Assembly: GCF_017104715.1 (NCBI RefSeq)
Contig: NZ_JAAGPI010000008.1
Span: 186,001 to 250,000, forward strand
Origin: Burkholderia sp. Ac-20365
Lineage (GTDB): Bacteria; Pseudomonadota; Gammaproteobacteria; Burkholderiales; Burkholderiaceae
Direction of reading: 5' to 3'
DNA: 64,000 nt
In this document: in pieces, positions 1-7,203 of the stretch
Numbering within the stretch: position 1 is the stretch's first letter
Layout: every line of letters begins with the position of its first letter
Made by a program: the position numbers and the translations under genes
Notes under the pieces: model-generated
The model's database searches: none
What the model was told of the DNA's origin: nothing
The model's input: only the letters and a program-made list of their open reading frames with translations

Positions 1-87
1 ATGCGACTATAATTCGGGCGTCGATAGCATCTCAATCCGTTGTTGGGATTGGGCGATACTCAAACCGAATCGCACCGCCATCCGCTC

Positions 88-1056
88 ATGAGCCAGAACG
101 CTGCCAGCATTGCCCTCGTCAACCGGCTCAAGTTCAAGCATCTTGCGCTGCTGGTCGCGCTCGACGACGCGCGCAACGTCCACCAGGCCGCCGATGCCAT
201 CAACGTCGCGCAGCCCAGCGCGAGCCGCATGCTTGGCGATATTGAAGAAGCATTAGGGTTTCTGCTATTCGAGCGCAACGCACGCGGTATGCAGCCGACA
301 CCGCTTGGCGTTGTCACACTCGCCTATGCGCGGCGAGCGCTTGCCGATCTGACGCGTTTTGCCGAAGACCTTGATGCGAAGCGCAAGGGCGGGCATGGGC
401 AACTCACGGTTGGCGCGATCATGGGCGCCGCGCCCGATCTGCTCGCAATGGCTGTGGCTGCGCTCAAGACTGAACGGCCGTTGTTACATGTATGCATTCT
501 CGGCGAGACGAGCGATCAGGTCGTGCAATTGCTGCATCGCCGCGAAGTGGATCTGGCGCTTGGGCGCTTGACGGATCCCTTGCAGCACAATGTGTTCAGT
601 TTCGAGCCTCTGGCGCGGGAGACACTTGTTCTGGTTGTGCGGGCCGTGCATCCGCTGGCTGGGCGGTCTTCCGTTTCGCTGCGCGAGTTGATGGAGTGGC
701 CCTGGGTGGCGCAGCCGATTACGAGTCCGGCTCGTGTGTTGTTTGAGGAAGAGCTGGCGCGAGCTGGGTTGGGGACGCCGGCTAATCTCACCGAGTGCGC
801 TTCCATATTTGCTACGTTGCAGTTGCTTGAAAATTATGATGCTGTCGCGATGTTGCCTGAGTCGGTGGTTCGCGATCATGTGCGCGGGCGGCTTCTTACG
901 GCGCTGCCTGTGGAGATTGGCAAGAGCCTTGCCGGGTTTGGCATTCTTACCCGCAAAGGAGAGGCTCTTGCTGAGCCTGCGCAGCGGTTTGTTGAGCTTT
1001 TGCGGTTGCATTCGCAGCGGATTGCTGGGGTTGATTCTTTGGTTGTTGCTGGTTAG
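88..1056 (+). CDS. LysR-family transcriptional regulator
   Basis: A 322-residue DNA-binding regulator. The N-terminal winged helix-turn-helix (about residues 12-75) has the LysR pattern in which AADAINVAQPSASR forms the recognition helix. A periplasmic-binding-like effector domain follows (about 95-300). An in-frame TTG at 40 would add 16 residues. I chose ATG 88 because the protein then begins directly before the conserved LKFKHLALL segment. The gene is convergent with the L-rhamnose operon to its right, so control of that operon is plausible but not shown. The 3' third of the gene is markedly G+T-rich on the coding strand: my hand count gives 67% G+T for 961-1020 against 35% for 61-120. The shift increases toward the repeat element that begins right after the stop codon. 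Confidence 0.88.
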   Translation: MSQNAASIALVNRLKFKHLALLVALDDARNVHQAADAINVAQPSASRMLGDIEEALGFLLFERNARGMQPTPLGVVTLAYARRALADLTRFAEDLDAKRKGGHGQLTVGAIMGAAPDLLAMAVAALKTERPLLHVCILGETSDQVVQLLHRREVDLALGRLTDPLQHNVFSFEPLARETLVLVVRAVHPLAGRSSVSLRELMEWPWVAQPITSPARVLFEEELARAGLGTPANLTECASIFATLQLLENYDAVAMLPESVVRDHVRGRLLTALPVEIGKSLAGFGILTRKGEALAEPAQRFVELLRLHSQRIAGVDSLVVAG

Positions 1057-1802
1057 GGGTTTTTGTTTTGTCTTGCGACGCTTTGTGTGGTTTGCTTGGG
1101 TTGTCGCTGGCATCCGCGTTTTGTTTTGCCTTGTTCACGCGTCGCCCCTGTGCGGGGCGGCACTTACTTTCTTTGCCGCCGCAAAGAAAGTAAGCAAAGA
1201 AAGCGGGCTAACACCGCCCGTTCTTGACCTCCGCCTGAGGGCCCCCAACAGTTCCTCCGCTTCAAACGGCAACCTGCTCTTCACCACCCGTTGCCAACGC
1301 TCTTACTGAGCGCCTCACCCACTTCAATCACCCGTTGCGCCACCGGCGGCAGCTAATGGTTTGCGCCGCCCAGGTGGCAAACTGTGTGTAGGTCGTAGTG
1401 CTTCACACCTCATCGTTCTTACGACACCGACCGTGTTTTTCAGTCCGGAGTGAAGCGCATATGCCGCGAAAGCCTACACACAGTTTGCCGCTATAGAACG
1501 GGAGCGATTTGATCGCGCGTGTGGCGACGCGGGAGTGTGAAGCGGGTGAGGCGCTCAGCAAGAGCGTTGGCAGCGGGCATCGAGAAGGGAGATGCCACGA
1601 ACAGGACGGGGCCGTCGGGGGCCCGCGGGCAAACGTCAAGAACAAGCGGTGTTCAGCGGCTTTCTTTTGCCTACTTTTCTTTGCCGCGGCAAAGAAAAGT
1701 AGGTGCCGCCCCGCACAGGGGCGACGCGTGAAGAACCGATAACAAAACGCGGATGCCAGCGAAAACAAAAGCAAACCACCCAAGCGTCGCCAAGACAAAA
1801 AA
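1057..1802. repeat. Long interrupted palindromic element, copy 1
   Basis: About 745 bp fills exactly the space between the LysR stop codon and the stop codon of the convergent rhamnose dehydrogenase. The two halves are imperfect inverted copies of each other. The outer GCTGGCATCCGCG and its complement lie near 1108 and 1750. The motif CGTCGCCCCTGTGCGGGGC lies near 1140, with its complement near 1710. There is a 32-bp near-palindrome at 1163-1194 and a perfect 34-bp palindrome at 1670-1703 (arm CCTACTTTTCTTTGCCG). A 114-bp hairpin occupies the centre. No convincing protein is encoded. It may be a non-autonomous mobile element or a structured intergenic repeat. Two further copies occur near 6.6 and 62.2 kb. 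Confidence 0.85.
1376..1489. other. Central 114-bp hairpin of repeat copy 1 (candidate structured RNA)
   Basis: Perfect 17-bp inverted arms, GGCAAACTGTGTGTAGG at 1376-1392 and its complement at 1473-1489, enclose 80 bp. A second nested pairing is possible between GTGCTTCAC (1398-1406) and GTGAAGCGC (1450-1458). The same 114-bp unit is present in the other two copies, where the nested stem is kept by a compensatory change or by G-U wobbles. That hints at selection on RNA folding. Transcription has not been shown, and no promoter was recognised. Confidence 0.4.
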
Positions 1803-2585
1803 CTACTGCAGATTCACAAACAACCCACCATCCACCAACAAGGCGGCGCCAGTAACATACCGAGCCCGCTCGGAAGCCAGAAACACAACACAGTCAGCCA
1901 CATCCTCAGGCTGCCCCAGCCGCCCCAACGGAATCCGCTTCTCGAAGTAAGCCTTCTTGGCCTCATCGCCGAGGTCTTCGGCATTTAAGTCTGTGGCAAT
2001 AGTGCCAGGCATCACAGAGTTACACCGAATCCCATAAGGCCCAAGCGCAATAGCGCATGACTGCATCAATGAATGCACACCCGCCTTGGTAGGCGTGTAA
2101 TGCGTCTGCATCCCACCGCCCACAAGGGCACTAATAGAACTCGTCGCAACGATCGCGCCACCCGTGCCCTGAGCCTTCATCTGCTGCGCCGCAGCCTGCG
2201 TGACAAAAAACGCCCCGTTCAGATTGACAGCGACTGTCGTCTCGAGAACATCGGCCGGCATGTCGAGAAACGCATGAAACGGGCAAATGCCCGCATTGCT
2301 TGCAAGTACATCGACCTTGCCGAACGCCTCGACCGTGCGGCGCACAAGCTCACTACCCGTTTCCCGCGCGGCTACGTTGCCCTCGACGGCAATCACCCGA
2401 CGTCCCAACGACTCGATCTCTCCAACCACTTCTTCGACGGCGGAACGCCGGTTATAAGAAGCATCGTTGTCGCCCCAGTAGTTGATCGCCACATCGGCGC
2501 CCTCTTTCGCGCACGCGATGGCAATCGCGCGTCCGATGCCGCGCGAGCCGCCCGTCACGATTACCGCCTTGTCTTTCAGCAGCAC
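1803..2585 (-). CDS. L-rhamnose 1-dehydrogenase (SDR family)
   Basis: A 260-residue cytoplasmic short-chain dehydrogenase, expected to oxidise L-rhamnose to L-rhamnono-lactone with NAD(P)+, the first step of the non-phosphorylative rhamnose pathway. The Rossmann motif TGGSRGIG is at 11-18, an NAG variant (SNAG) at 97-100, and the catalytic Tyr163-x3-Lys167 pair lies in HYTPTK. The segments NAGICPFHAFLDMP and ISALVGGGMQTHYTPTKAG and the C-terminus LLVDGGLFVNLQ match what I know of characterised bacterial L-rhamnose dehydrogenases. It is the last gene of a leftward operon, 30 bp after rhamnonate dehydratase. The neighbouring dehydratase makes this assignment much stronger than the SDR fold alone. 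Its 3' end is compositionally skewed next to the repeat element. Confidence 0.85.
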   Translation of the reverse strand: MLLKDKAVIVTGGSRGIGRAIAIACAKEGADVAINYWGDNDASYNRRSAVEEVVGEIESLGRRVIAVEGNVAARETGSELVRRTVEAFGKVDVLASNAGICPFHAFLDMPADVLETTVAVNLNGAFFVTQAAAQQMKAQGTGGAIVATSSISALVGGGMQTHYTPTKAGVHSLMQSCAIALGPYGIRCNSVMPGTIATDLNAEDLGDEAKKAYFEKRIPLGRLGQPEDVADCVVFLASERARYVTGAALLVDGGLFVNLQ

Positions 2586-2615
2586 TTGCTTCTCCTTATC
2601 GAAGCGTCGCTATGT

Positions 2616-3794
2616 TCAATGTTGATATGGCCGCTCGAGCTTGCACTCCGGGTTCAGCCGAACACCGAAGCCCGGCGTATCGGGCACCTTCATGCGCCCA
2701 TTAACGGGCACCGGCTCATCGAGCAGCAGCGGCGTGAACATCGGCACGACCTGGTCGGCCTTCGGCGCCATCATCAGAAACTCCGCGAACGGCGAGTTGT
2801 GACGCGTGACGACGAAGTGATAGCTGTACACCGACGACCCATGCGGCACCACCAGCACATTGTGCGCGTCGGCAAGCGCCGATATCTTGATCAGTTCGGT
2901 GATGCCCCCACACCAGCCCACGTCCGGCTGGATCAGATCGCAGCACTCCATTTCGAGCAGCATCCTGAAGCCCCAGCGCGTCGCCTCGTGCTCGCCCGTC
3001 GATACCATCATGCCCCGCGGCACGTTGCGGCGCAGTTCGGCGTATCCCCAATAGTCGTCGGGCGACAAGGCTTCTTCGATCCACTTCAGCCCATACTCGT
3101 GCGCGGCCTTCGCGAGCTTCGTTGCATACATAACATCGAGACTCATCCAGCAGTCGTACATCAGCCAGAAGTCGTCGCCGACGCGGCTGCGCATCTCCGC
3201 AAGCTTCTCGATGTTCTTCTTCAGCCCTTCCTCACCCTCGGCCGGATTGTGCTGCAACGGCAGCTTGCCGCCGATAAAACCCATCTGCTTCGCAAGGTCG
3301 GGCCGCGCACCCGTCGCATAGAACTGAAGCTCGTCGCGTACCGGACCGCCCAATAGTTGATACACGGGCTCCTTGCGCACCTTTGCGAGCAGGTCCCACA
3401 GTGCGAGATCGACGCCGGAAATCGTGTTGAGCACCACGCCCTTGCGTCCGTAGTAAAGCGTCGAGAAGTACATCTGATCCCACATCTTCTCGATGTCGGT
3501 GACGAGTTGTCCTTCCAGAAAACGCGCCAGATGTTTCTCGACGATGAACGCGCCGATCTCGCCGCCCGTCGTCACCGCGAAGCCGACGGTGCCGTCGCTC
3601 GCCTCGATTTCGACGACCAGCGTCCCCAGCACGTTGATGCCGAACGATTGCCGGCTTTGCCGGTACTCGGGGTAACGCGCCATCGGCGTCGAGATGTGGT
3701 CGTCGATCCAGTGTCCGTCGGCCTGATCGTGATAGTCCGCGCCGCCGCCGCGGACGACGAAGGCACGCACGTGCCGGATAGTGGGCATCGCCAT
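2616..3794 (-). CDS. rhmD: L-rhamnonate dehydratase
   Basis: A 392-residue enolase-superfamily enzyme that dehydrates L-rhamnonate to 2-keto-3-deoxy-L-rhamnonate. The expected magnesium ligands are visible as Asp214 (MYDCW), Glu240 (WIEEA) and Glu268 (STGEHE), with the acid/base His318 in VVPHGSS. Their spacing is what the rhamnonate-dehydratase subgroup shows. The N-terminal RGGGADYHDQADGHWIDD loop is also typical of the family, and the length is normal. Starts at residue 1 and residue 3 are both possible. The gene lies 40 bp downstream of the MFS carrier and 30 bp upstream of the rhamnose dehydrogenase, in one leftward operon. Confidence 0.92.
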   Translation of the reverse strand: MAMPTIRHVRAFVVRGGGADYHDQADGHWIDDHISTPMARYPEYRQSRQSFGINVLGTLVVEIEASDGTVGFAVTTGGEIGAFIVEKHLARFLEGQLVTDIEKMWDQMYFSTLYYGRKGVVLNTISGVDLALWDLLAKVRKEPVYQLLGGPVRDELQFYATGARPDLAKQMGFIGGKLPLQHNPAEGEEGLKKNIEKLAEMRSRVGDDFWLMYDCWMSLDVMYATKLAKAAHEYGLKWIEEALSPDDYWGYAELRRNVPRGMMVSTGEHEATRWGFRMLLEMECCDLIQPDVGWCGGITELIKISALADAHNVLVVPHGSSVYSYHFVVTRHNSPFAEFLMMAPKADQVVPMFTPLLLDEPVPVNGRMKVPDTPGFGVRLNPECKLERPYQH

Positions 3795-3834
3795 GTTCTA
3801 GAGCTCCGTTCGTGGGTTGCGCGCGCCGCGCGTG

Positions 3835-5163
3835 TCAGCGGGCGCGATGAATGGGTTGCGGGAATGCGGGCGTGTCGCGCGCGGTATCGCGTCGCACCAG
3901 CGTGCCGATCAGCAGCGCCGCCAGCAGGCTTGCCACGCCCAGCAGCAGCAGACCCGCCGAAGTGGACTGGAACGCATGCTCGGCACTCGTGCGCAGCGTC
4001 GGCGCGATGAAACCGCCGAGGCTGCCAAGCGAGTTGATCAGCGCGATACCGCCTGCCGCTGCCGCGCCCGTGAGCAACCGCGTCGGGAAAGTCCAGAACA
4101 GCGGCTGCGCGGCGATAAAGCCGCTTGCCGCGCAACACAGCGCGAGCAAGGCGACGAGCGGACTATGCGCGAGACCCGATGCGCCGATCCCGCAGCCCGC
4201 GAGCACCAGCAGCACGACGGCCCAGCGCCGGTGCGTGCCCGTCGCGTCGGCGCGGCGCGGCACGAACCAGGTCAGCGCGAGCGCGCAGATCCACGGTACG
4301 GCGGCGACCAGCCCGACCTTCAGGCCAACCGACTCGCCCATCAGCGCCGCGACCTGCTGCGGCAGATAAAAGATCACGCCGTACACGCTCATCTGGATCA
4401 GCAGATAGATCGCCGACAGCAGCAGCACGCGTTTGTCGACCAGCGCCGCGAGAATGTTGCGCGGGCCGTGTGCGGACGCGGCACGCGCATCGTCGTCGAG
4501 CGCGGCGCTCAGTGTCTTGCGCGCCTGCGGCGTGAGCCAGCGCGCGTCTTCGGGCCGATCGTCGAGATAGAAGAACGCCCACACGCCGACCACCGACGCC
4601 AGTCCGCCTTCGATCAGAAACAGCCACTGCCAGCCGGCAAGGCCAAATGCGCCATGCAGATCGAGCAGCAAGCCCGACAGCGGACTGCCGAACATGAACG
4701 CGAGCGGCGCGCCGAAATAGAACACGCCAACGGCGCGCGCCCGCGCCGATTGCGGAAACCAGCGCGTCAGGTAATAGATCACGCCGGGGAAAAAGCCCGC
4801 CTCGGCGACACCGAGCAGGAAGCGCAGCGTATAGAACGCCGTGGCCGTGTGCGCGAGGCTCATCGCCGCCGACACGAGGCCCCATGTGACCATGATCCGG
4901 CACATCCACAGGCGCGCGCCGACCCGATGCAGCAGCAGGTTGCTCGGCACTTCGAAGAGCGCATAGCCGATGAAGAACACGCCGGCACCGAACGCGAACG
5001 CGGCATTCGAAATACCCGTATCGTGCTGCAAAGCCTTTTGCGCAAAGCCGATATTCGCGCGGTCGAGAAACGCGAGCACGTACATCAGCAGCAGGAACGG
5101 CAATAGCCGCCGCATGACCTGACTGACGATGCCGTCGAGGGTATCGGATGAAGTCCCGTTCAT
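3835..5163 (-). CDS. MFS transporter, ACS (anion:cation symporter) type, probable rhamnose or rhamnonate carrier
   Basis: A 442-residue inner-membrane protein with about 12 hydrophobic segments. It has ACS-family hallmarks: LAFLDRANIGFAQ in the first helix, the FFIGYALFEVPSN segment, and RFLLGVAEAGFFPGVIYYL. The N-terminus MNGTSSDTLDG was chosen because it directly precedes the first predicted helix; upstream in-frame sequence is arginine-rich and not membrane-like. It lies between the second SDR and rhamnonate dehydratase in the rhamnose operon, so import of rhamnose or of a derived aldonate is likely. The substrate is inferred from context only. Confidence 0.85.
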   Translation of the reverse strand: MNGTSSDTLDGIVSQVMRRLLPFLLLMYVLAFLDRANIGFAQKALQHDTGISNAAFAFGAGVFFIGYALFEVPSNLLLHRVGARLWMCRIMVTWGLVSAAMSLAHTATAFYTLRFLLGVAEAGFFPGVIYYLTRWFPQSARARAVGVFYFGAPLAFMFGSPLSGLLLDLHGAFGLAGWQWLFLIEGGLASVVGVWAFFYLDDRPEDARWLTPQARKTLSAALDDDARAASAHGPRNILAALVDKRVLLLSAIYLLIQMSVYGVIFYLPQQVAALMGESVGLKVGLVAAVPWICALALTWFVPRRADATGTHRRWAVVLLVLAGCGIGASGLAHSPLVALLALCCAASGFIAAQPLFWTFPTRLLTGAAAAGGIALINSLGSLGGFIAPTLRTSAEHAFQSTSAGLLLLGVASLLAALLIGTLVRRDTARDTPAFPQPIHRAR

Positions 5164-5196
5164 CTTGTCTCCGTTTGGCCTTCGTGCGAAGGCGCG

Positions 5197-5221
5197 GGCG
5201 GCATGCGTGTGCCGCCTTTTT
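5197..5221 (+). other. Small intergenic hairpin inside the rhamnose operon
   Basis: GGCGGCA (5197-5203) pairs with TGCCGCC (5210-5216) and is followed by five T on the + strand. The operon is read on the other strand, where the hairpin is preceded by A residues, so it does not look like a terminator for the operon. It could be an mRNA-stability hairpin between the SDR and transporter genes. Confidence 0.35.
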
Positions 5222-5243
5222 GTGTTCGTGATGGCGCGACTGA

Positions 5244-5996
5244 TCAGTAAGTCGCGCGGCCGCCCGACAGATCGAACACGGAACCCGTGCTGAACGCACA
5301 GTCTTCCGATGCCAGCCACAGGATCAGCGACGCCGCCTCATCGGGCAGCAGGAAGCGGTTCATGGGGATTTTGGAGAGCATGTAATCGATGTGTTCCTGC
5401 TTCATCGAATCGAAGATTTCGGTTTTTGCGGCGGCGGGCGTGACGGCGTTGACGAGGATGTTTTTCGTCGCCAGTTCCTTGCCGAGCGATTTGGTGAGGC
5501 CGATCAGCCCGGCTTTCGACGCGCTGTAGTGCGACGCGTTCGGATTGCCCTCTTTACCTGCTACGGAAGCGATATTGACGATGCGTCCATAGCCTTGCTT
5601 GAGCATCTGCGGCACGACTGCGCGGCATGCCAGATATGGGCCGATCAGGTTGACGTCGATGACCCGGCGCCACACTTCGGGATCGAGTTCCCAGGTCGTG
5701 CCATTGCCGCCCGTGATGCCTGCGCAATTGATCAGCACGTCGATCGCGCCGTGTGTGGCGAGTGTCTTGCTGACGGCATCGTTGATTTCGGATTCGCGGG
5801 TTTGATCGACGGTGATCGCCGAGACTTTGCCGAGTTCGCTGAGTTCGCGCTGGCTGCGCTCCAGCCGCTCGGCGTCCACGTCCCAGAGCGAGACGGATGC
5901 GCCTGAGTTCAAGGCGCGCTGCGCGACCGCGTAGCCGATACCCCGCGCGCCGCCTGTAATGACGACCACGCGGCCCTCCAGATCGATTTTGTTCAT
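5244..5996 (-). CDS. SDR dehydrogenase, candidate 2-keto-3-deoxy-L-rhamnonate 4-dehydrogenase
   Basis: A 250-residue classical short-chain dehydrogenase, first gene of the leftward rhamnose operon. TGGARGIG lies at 14-21. An acidic residue after strand beta-2 (LWDVD, about 39-41) suggests NAD+ preference. NAG appears as NCAG (90-93). The catalytic set is Ser144, Tyr157 and Lys161. It differs clearly from the rhamnose dehydrogenase of the same operon. In the non-phosphorylative pathway the next enzyme after rhamnonate dehydratase can be a 2-keto-3-deoxy-L-rhamnonate dehydrogenase of the SDR family, and position plus family fit that role. Other sugar-acid dehydrogenase roles cannot be excluded. 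No lactonase and no C-terminal-acting hydrolase or aldolase of the pathway is in this window. Confidence 0.72.
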   Translation of the reverse strand: MNKIDLEGRVVVITGGARGIGYAVAQRALNSGASVSLWDVDAERLERSQRELSELGKVSAITVDQTRESEINDAVSKTLATHGAIDVLINCAGITGGNGTTWELDPEVWRRVIDVNLIGPYLACRAVVPQMLKQGYGRIVNIASVAGKEGNPNASHYSASKAGLIGLTKSLGKELATKNILVNAVTPAAAKTEIFDSMKQEHIDYMLSKIPMNRFLLPDEAASLILWLASEDCAFSTGSVFDLSGGRATY

Positions 5997-6158
5997 CGCT
6001 GCGCTCCTGTGCGTCTCATGCGCGGTGTTGCCTTCGCGCGTTTTTTCGTTATCGTTGCCGCGGGATGAATGCGGCGCTCCATGTGCGCAATATAAATCGA
6101 TGACCGATTCGGGAACAATTCGAGTGTTGGATGGGGTGATAACAAATGTGAATCAGTT
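5997..6158 (-). promoter_or_regulatory. Upstream region of the rhamnose operon
   Basis: This region must hold the operon promoter, read leftward. I see an AT-rich stretch around 6090-6105 (ATATAAATCGAT), but no convincing -35/-10 pair or palindromic operator. It borders a six-fold TTGGGG array and repeat copy 2. Confidence 0.35.
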
Positions 6159-6192
6159 GGGGTTGGGGTTGGGGTTGGGGTTGGGGTTGGGG
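6157..6192 (+). repeat. (TTGGGG)6 hexamer array
   Basis: Six runs of GGGG (6159-6162, 6165-6168, 6171-6174, 6177-6180, 6183-6186, 6189-6192) are separated by exactly TT. The array sits about 160 bp upstream of the rhamnose operon start, at the outer edge of repeat copy 2. The + strand could form intramolecular G-quadruplexes. A T-rich GGTTTTTT array sits at the equivalent edge of copy 3. Confidence 0.95.
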
Positions 6193-6196
6193 TTGG

Positions 6197-7010
6197 TGTT
6201 GTTGTTGTCTGCGACGCCTGGTTTTGGTTTTTTTTGGGTTTTCGCTGGCATCCGCGAGGGGCCGGCGCGGCGTAAGCCTTGATTCGGTTTGCCCAGGTTT
6301 TCGCTGGCATCCGCGATATGACTTACCCCTTCACGCGTCGCCCCTGTGCGGGGCAGCACCTACTTTTCTTTGCCGCGGCAAAGAAAAGTAGGCAAAAGAA
6401 AGCCGCTGAACACCGCTAATTCCTGTTTCCGCCTGAGGGCCCCCAACAGTTCCTCCGCTTCACACGGCGTTCTGCCATTCACTGCCCAATGCCAACGCTT
6501 TGAACAGGCGCCTCACCCACTTCATGCTCCCGCGTCACGGCACGCGTTGTCGAATTGGACACGTCCTATAGCGGCAAACTGTGTGTCGGATTTCGCGGCG
6601 CATGCGCTCCACTCCGGACTGAAAAACACGGTCGGTGTCGTAAGAACGATGAGGTGTGGAGCACTACGACCTACACACAGTTTGCCACCTGGGCGGCCGT
6701 AACCATTCGCTGCCGCTGGCGGCACTACGGGTGATTGAAGCGGGTGAGGCACCGGTTCAAAGCGTTGGCAACGGGCATCAACCGGAGCGGTTGCCATGTG
6801 AGGTGGAGGAACTGTTGGGGGCCCTCAGGCGGTGGTCAAGAATTGGCGGTGTTAGCCCGCTTTCTTTGCTTACTTTCTTTGCGGCGGCAAAGAAAGTAAG
6901 TGCCGCCCCGCACAGGGGCAACGCGTGAACCAGGCAAAACATAACGCGGATGCCAGCACAAAAAACCAAAAACACCACCCCAAGCGTCGCAAGACAAAAA
7001 AACCAAATGT
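6197..7010. repeat. Long interrupted palindromic element, copy 2 (inverted relative to copies 1 and 3)
   Basis: The element starts after the TTGGGG array with the border TTGTCTGCGACGC, also seen in copy 3, and ends near GCGTCGCAAGAC at about 6990-7000. It contains the perfect 34-bp palindrome at 6359-6392 and the 32-bp near-palindrome at 6869-6900, in the reverse order of copies 1 and 3. The whole core is therefore inverted here. The left end has an extra partial unit, with GCTGGCATCCGCG occurring twice (near 6246 and 6305). No protein gene is supported inside it. Confidence 0.85.
6573..6686. other. Central 114-bp hairpin of repeat copy 2
   Basis: The arms are GGCAAACTGTGTGTCGG (6573-6589) and CCTACACACAGTTTGCC (6670-6686), with a single mismatch. 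Read in the orientation of copy 1, the nested stem is GTGCTCCAC with GTGGAGCGC. Relative to copy 1 both arms have changed so that pairing is preserved, which is a compensatory pair. Confidence 0.4.
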
Positions 7011-7203
7011 GCTCTCCCGAACGCTTCAAACAAAAACCCCCTCCCAACCGCAACGCTTGACCTACCCTGAGTGAACGTGCCGCACACAGGCACACCCAGT
7101 CGAGGCCCATCCGCGTCCCTGCCGACGCAACCGTGCCACGACCCCAATCACCCCACGCCCGCCCCATCGCCCGACTGATCTCATTGCCCACGGGAGTCTC
7201 ATC

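Noticed and set aside
1057..1802. CRISPR array or IS element
   Set aside because: There are no regularly spaced direct repeats with spacers, and no transposase frame. The structure is a single interrupted inverted repeat.
2073..3356. A 427-codon open frame on the + strand over the rhamnose enzymes
   Set aside because: Shadow of the L-rhamnonate dehydratase and rhamnose dehydrogenase genes; His/Arg-rich translation without family features.
6157..6192. Telomere or linear-replicon end suggested by TTGGGG repeats
   Set aside because: The array is internal, short and flanked by normal operons on both sides. It is better explained as a microsatellite at a repeat border.
5993..6359. Open frames with PTPTPT or GLGLGL repeats at the TTGGGG array
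   Set aside because: These are translations of the hexamer repeat and of the palindromic element, not protein genes.
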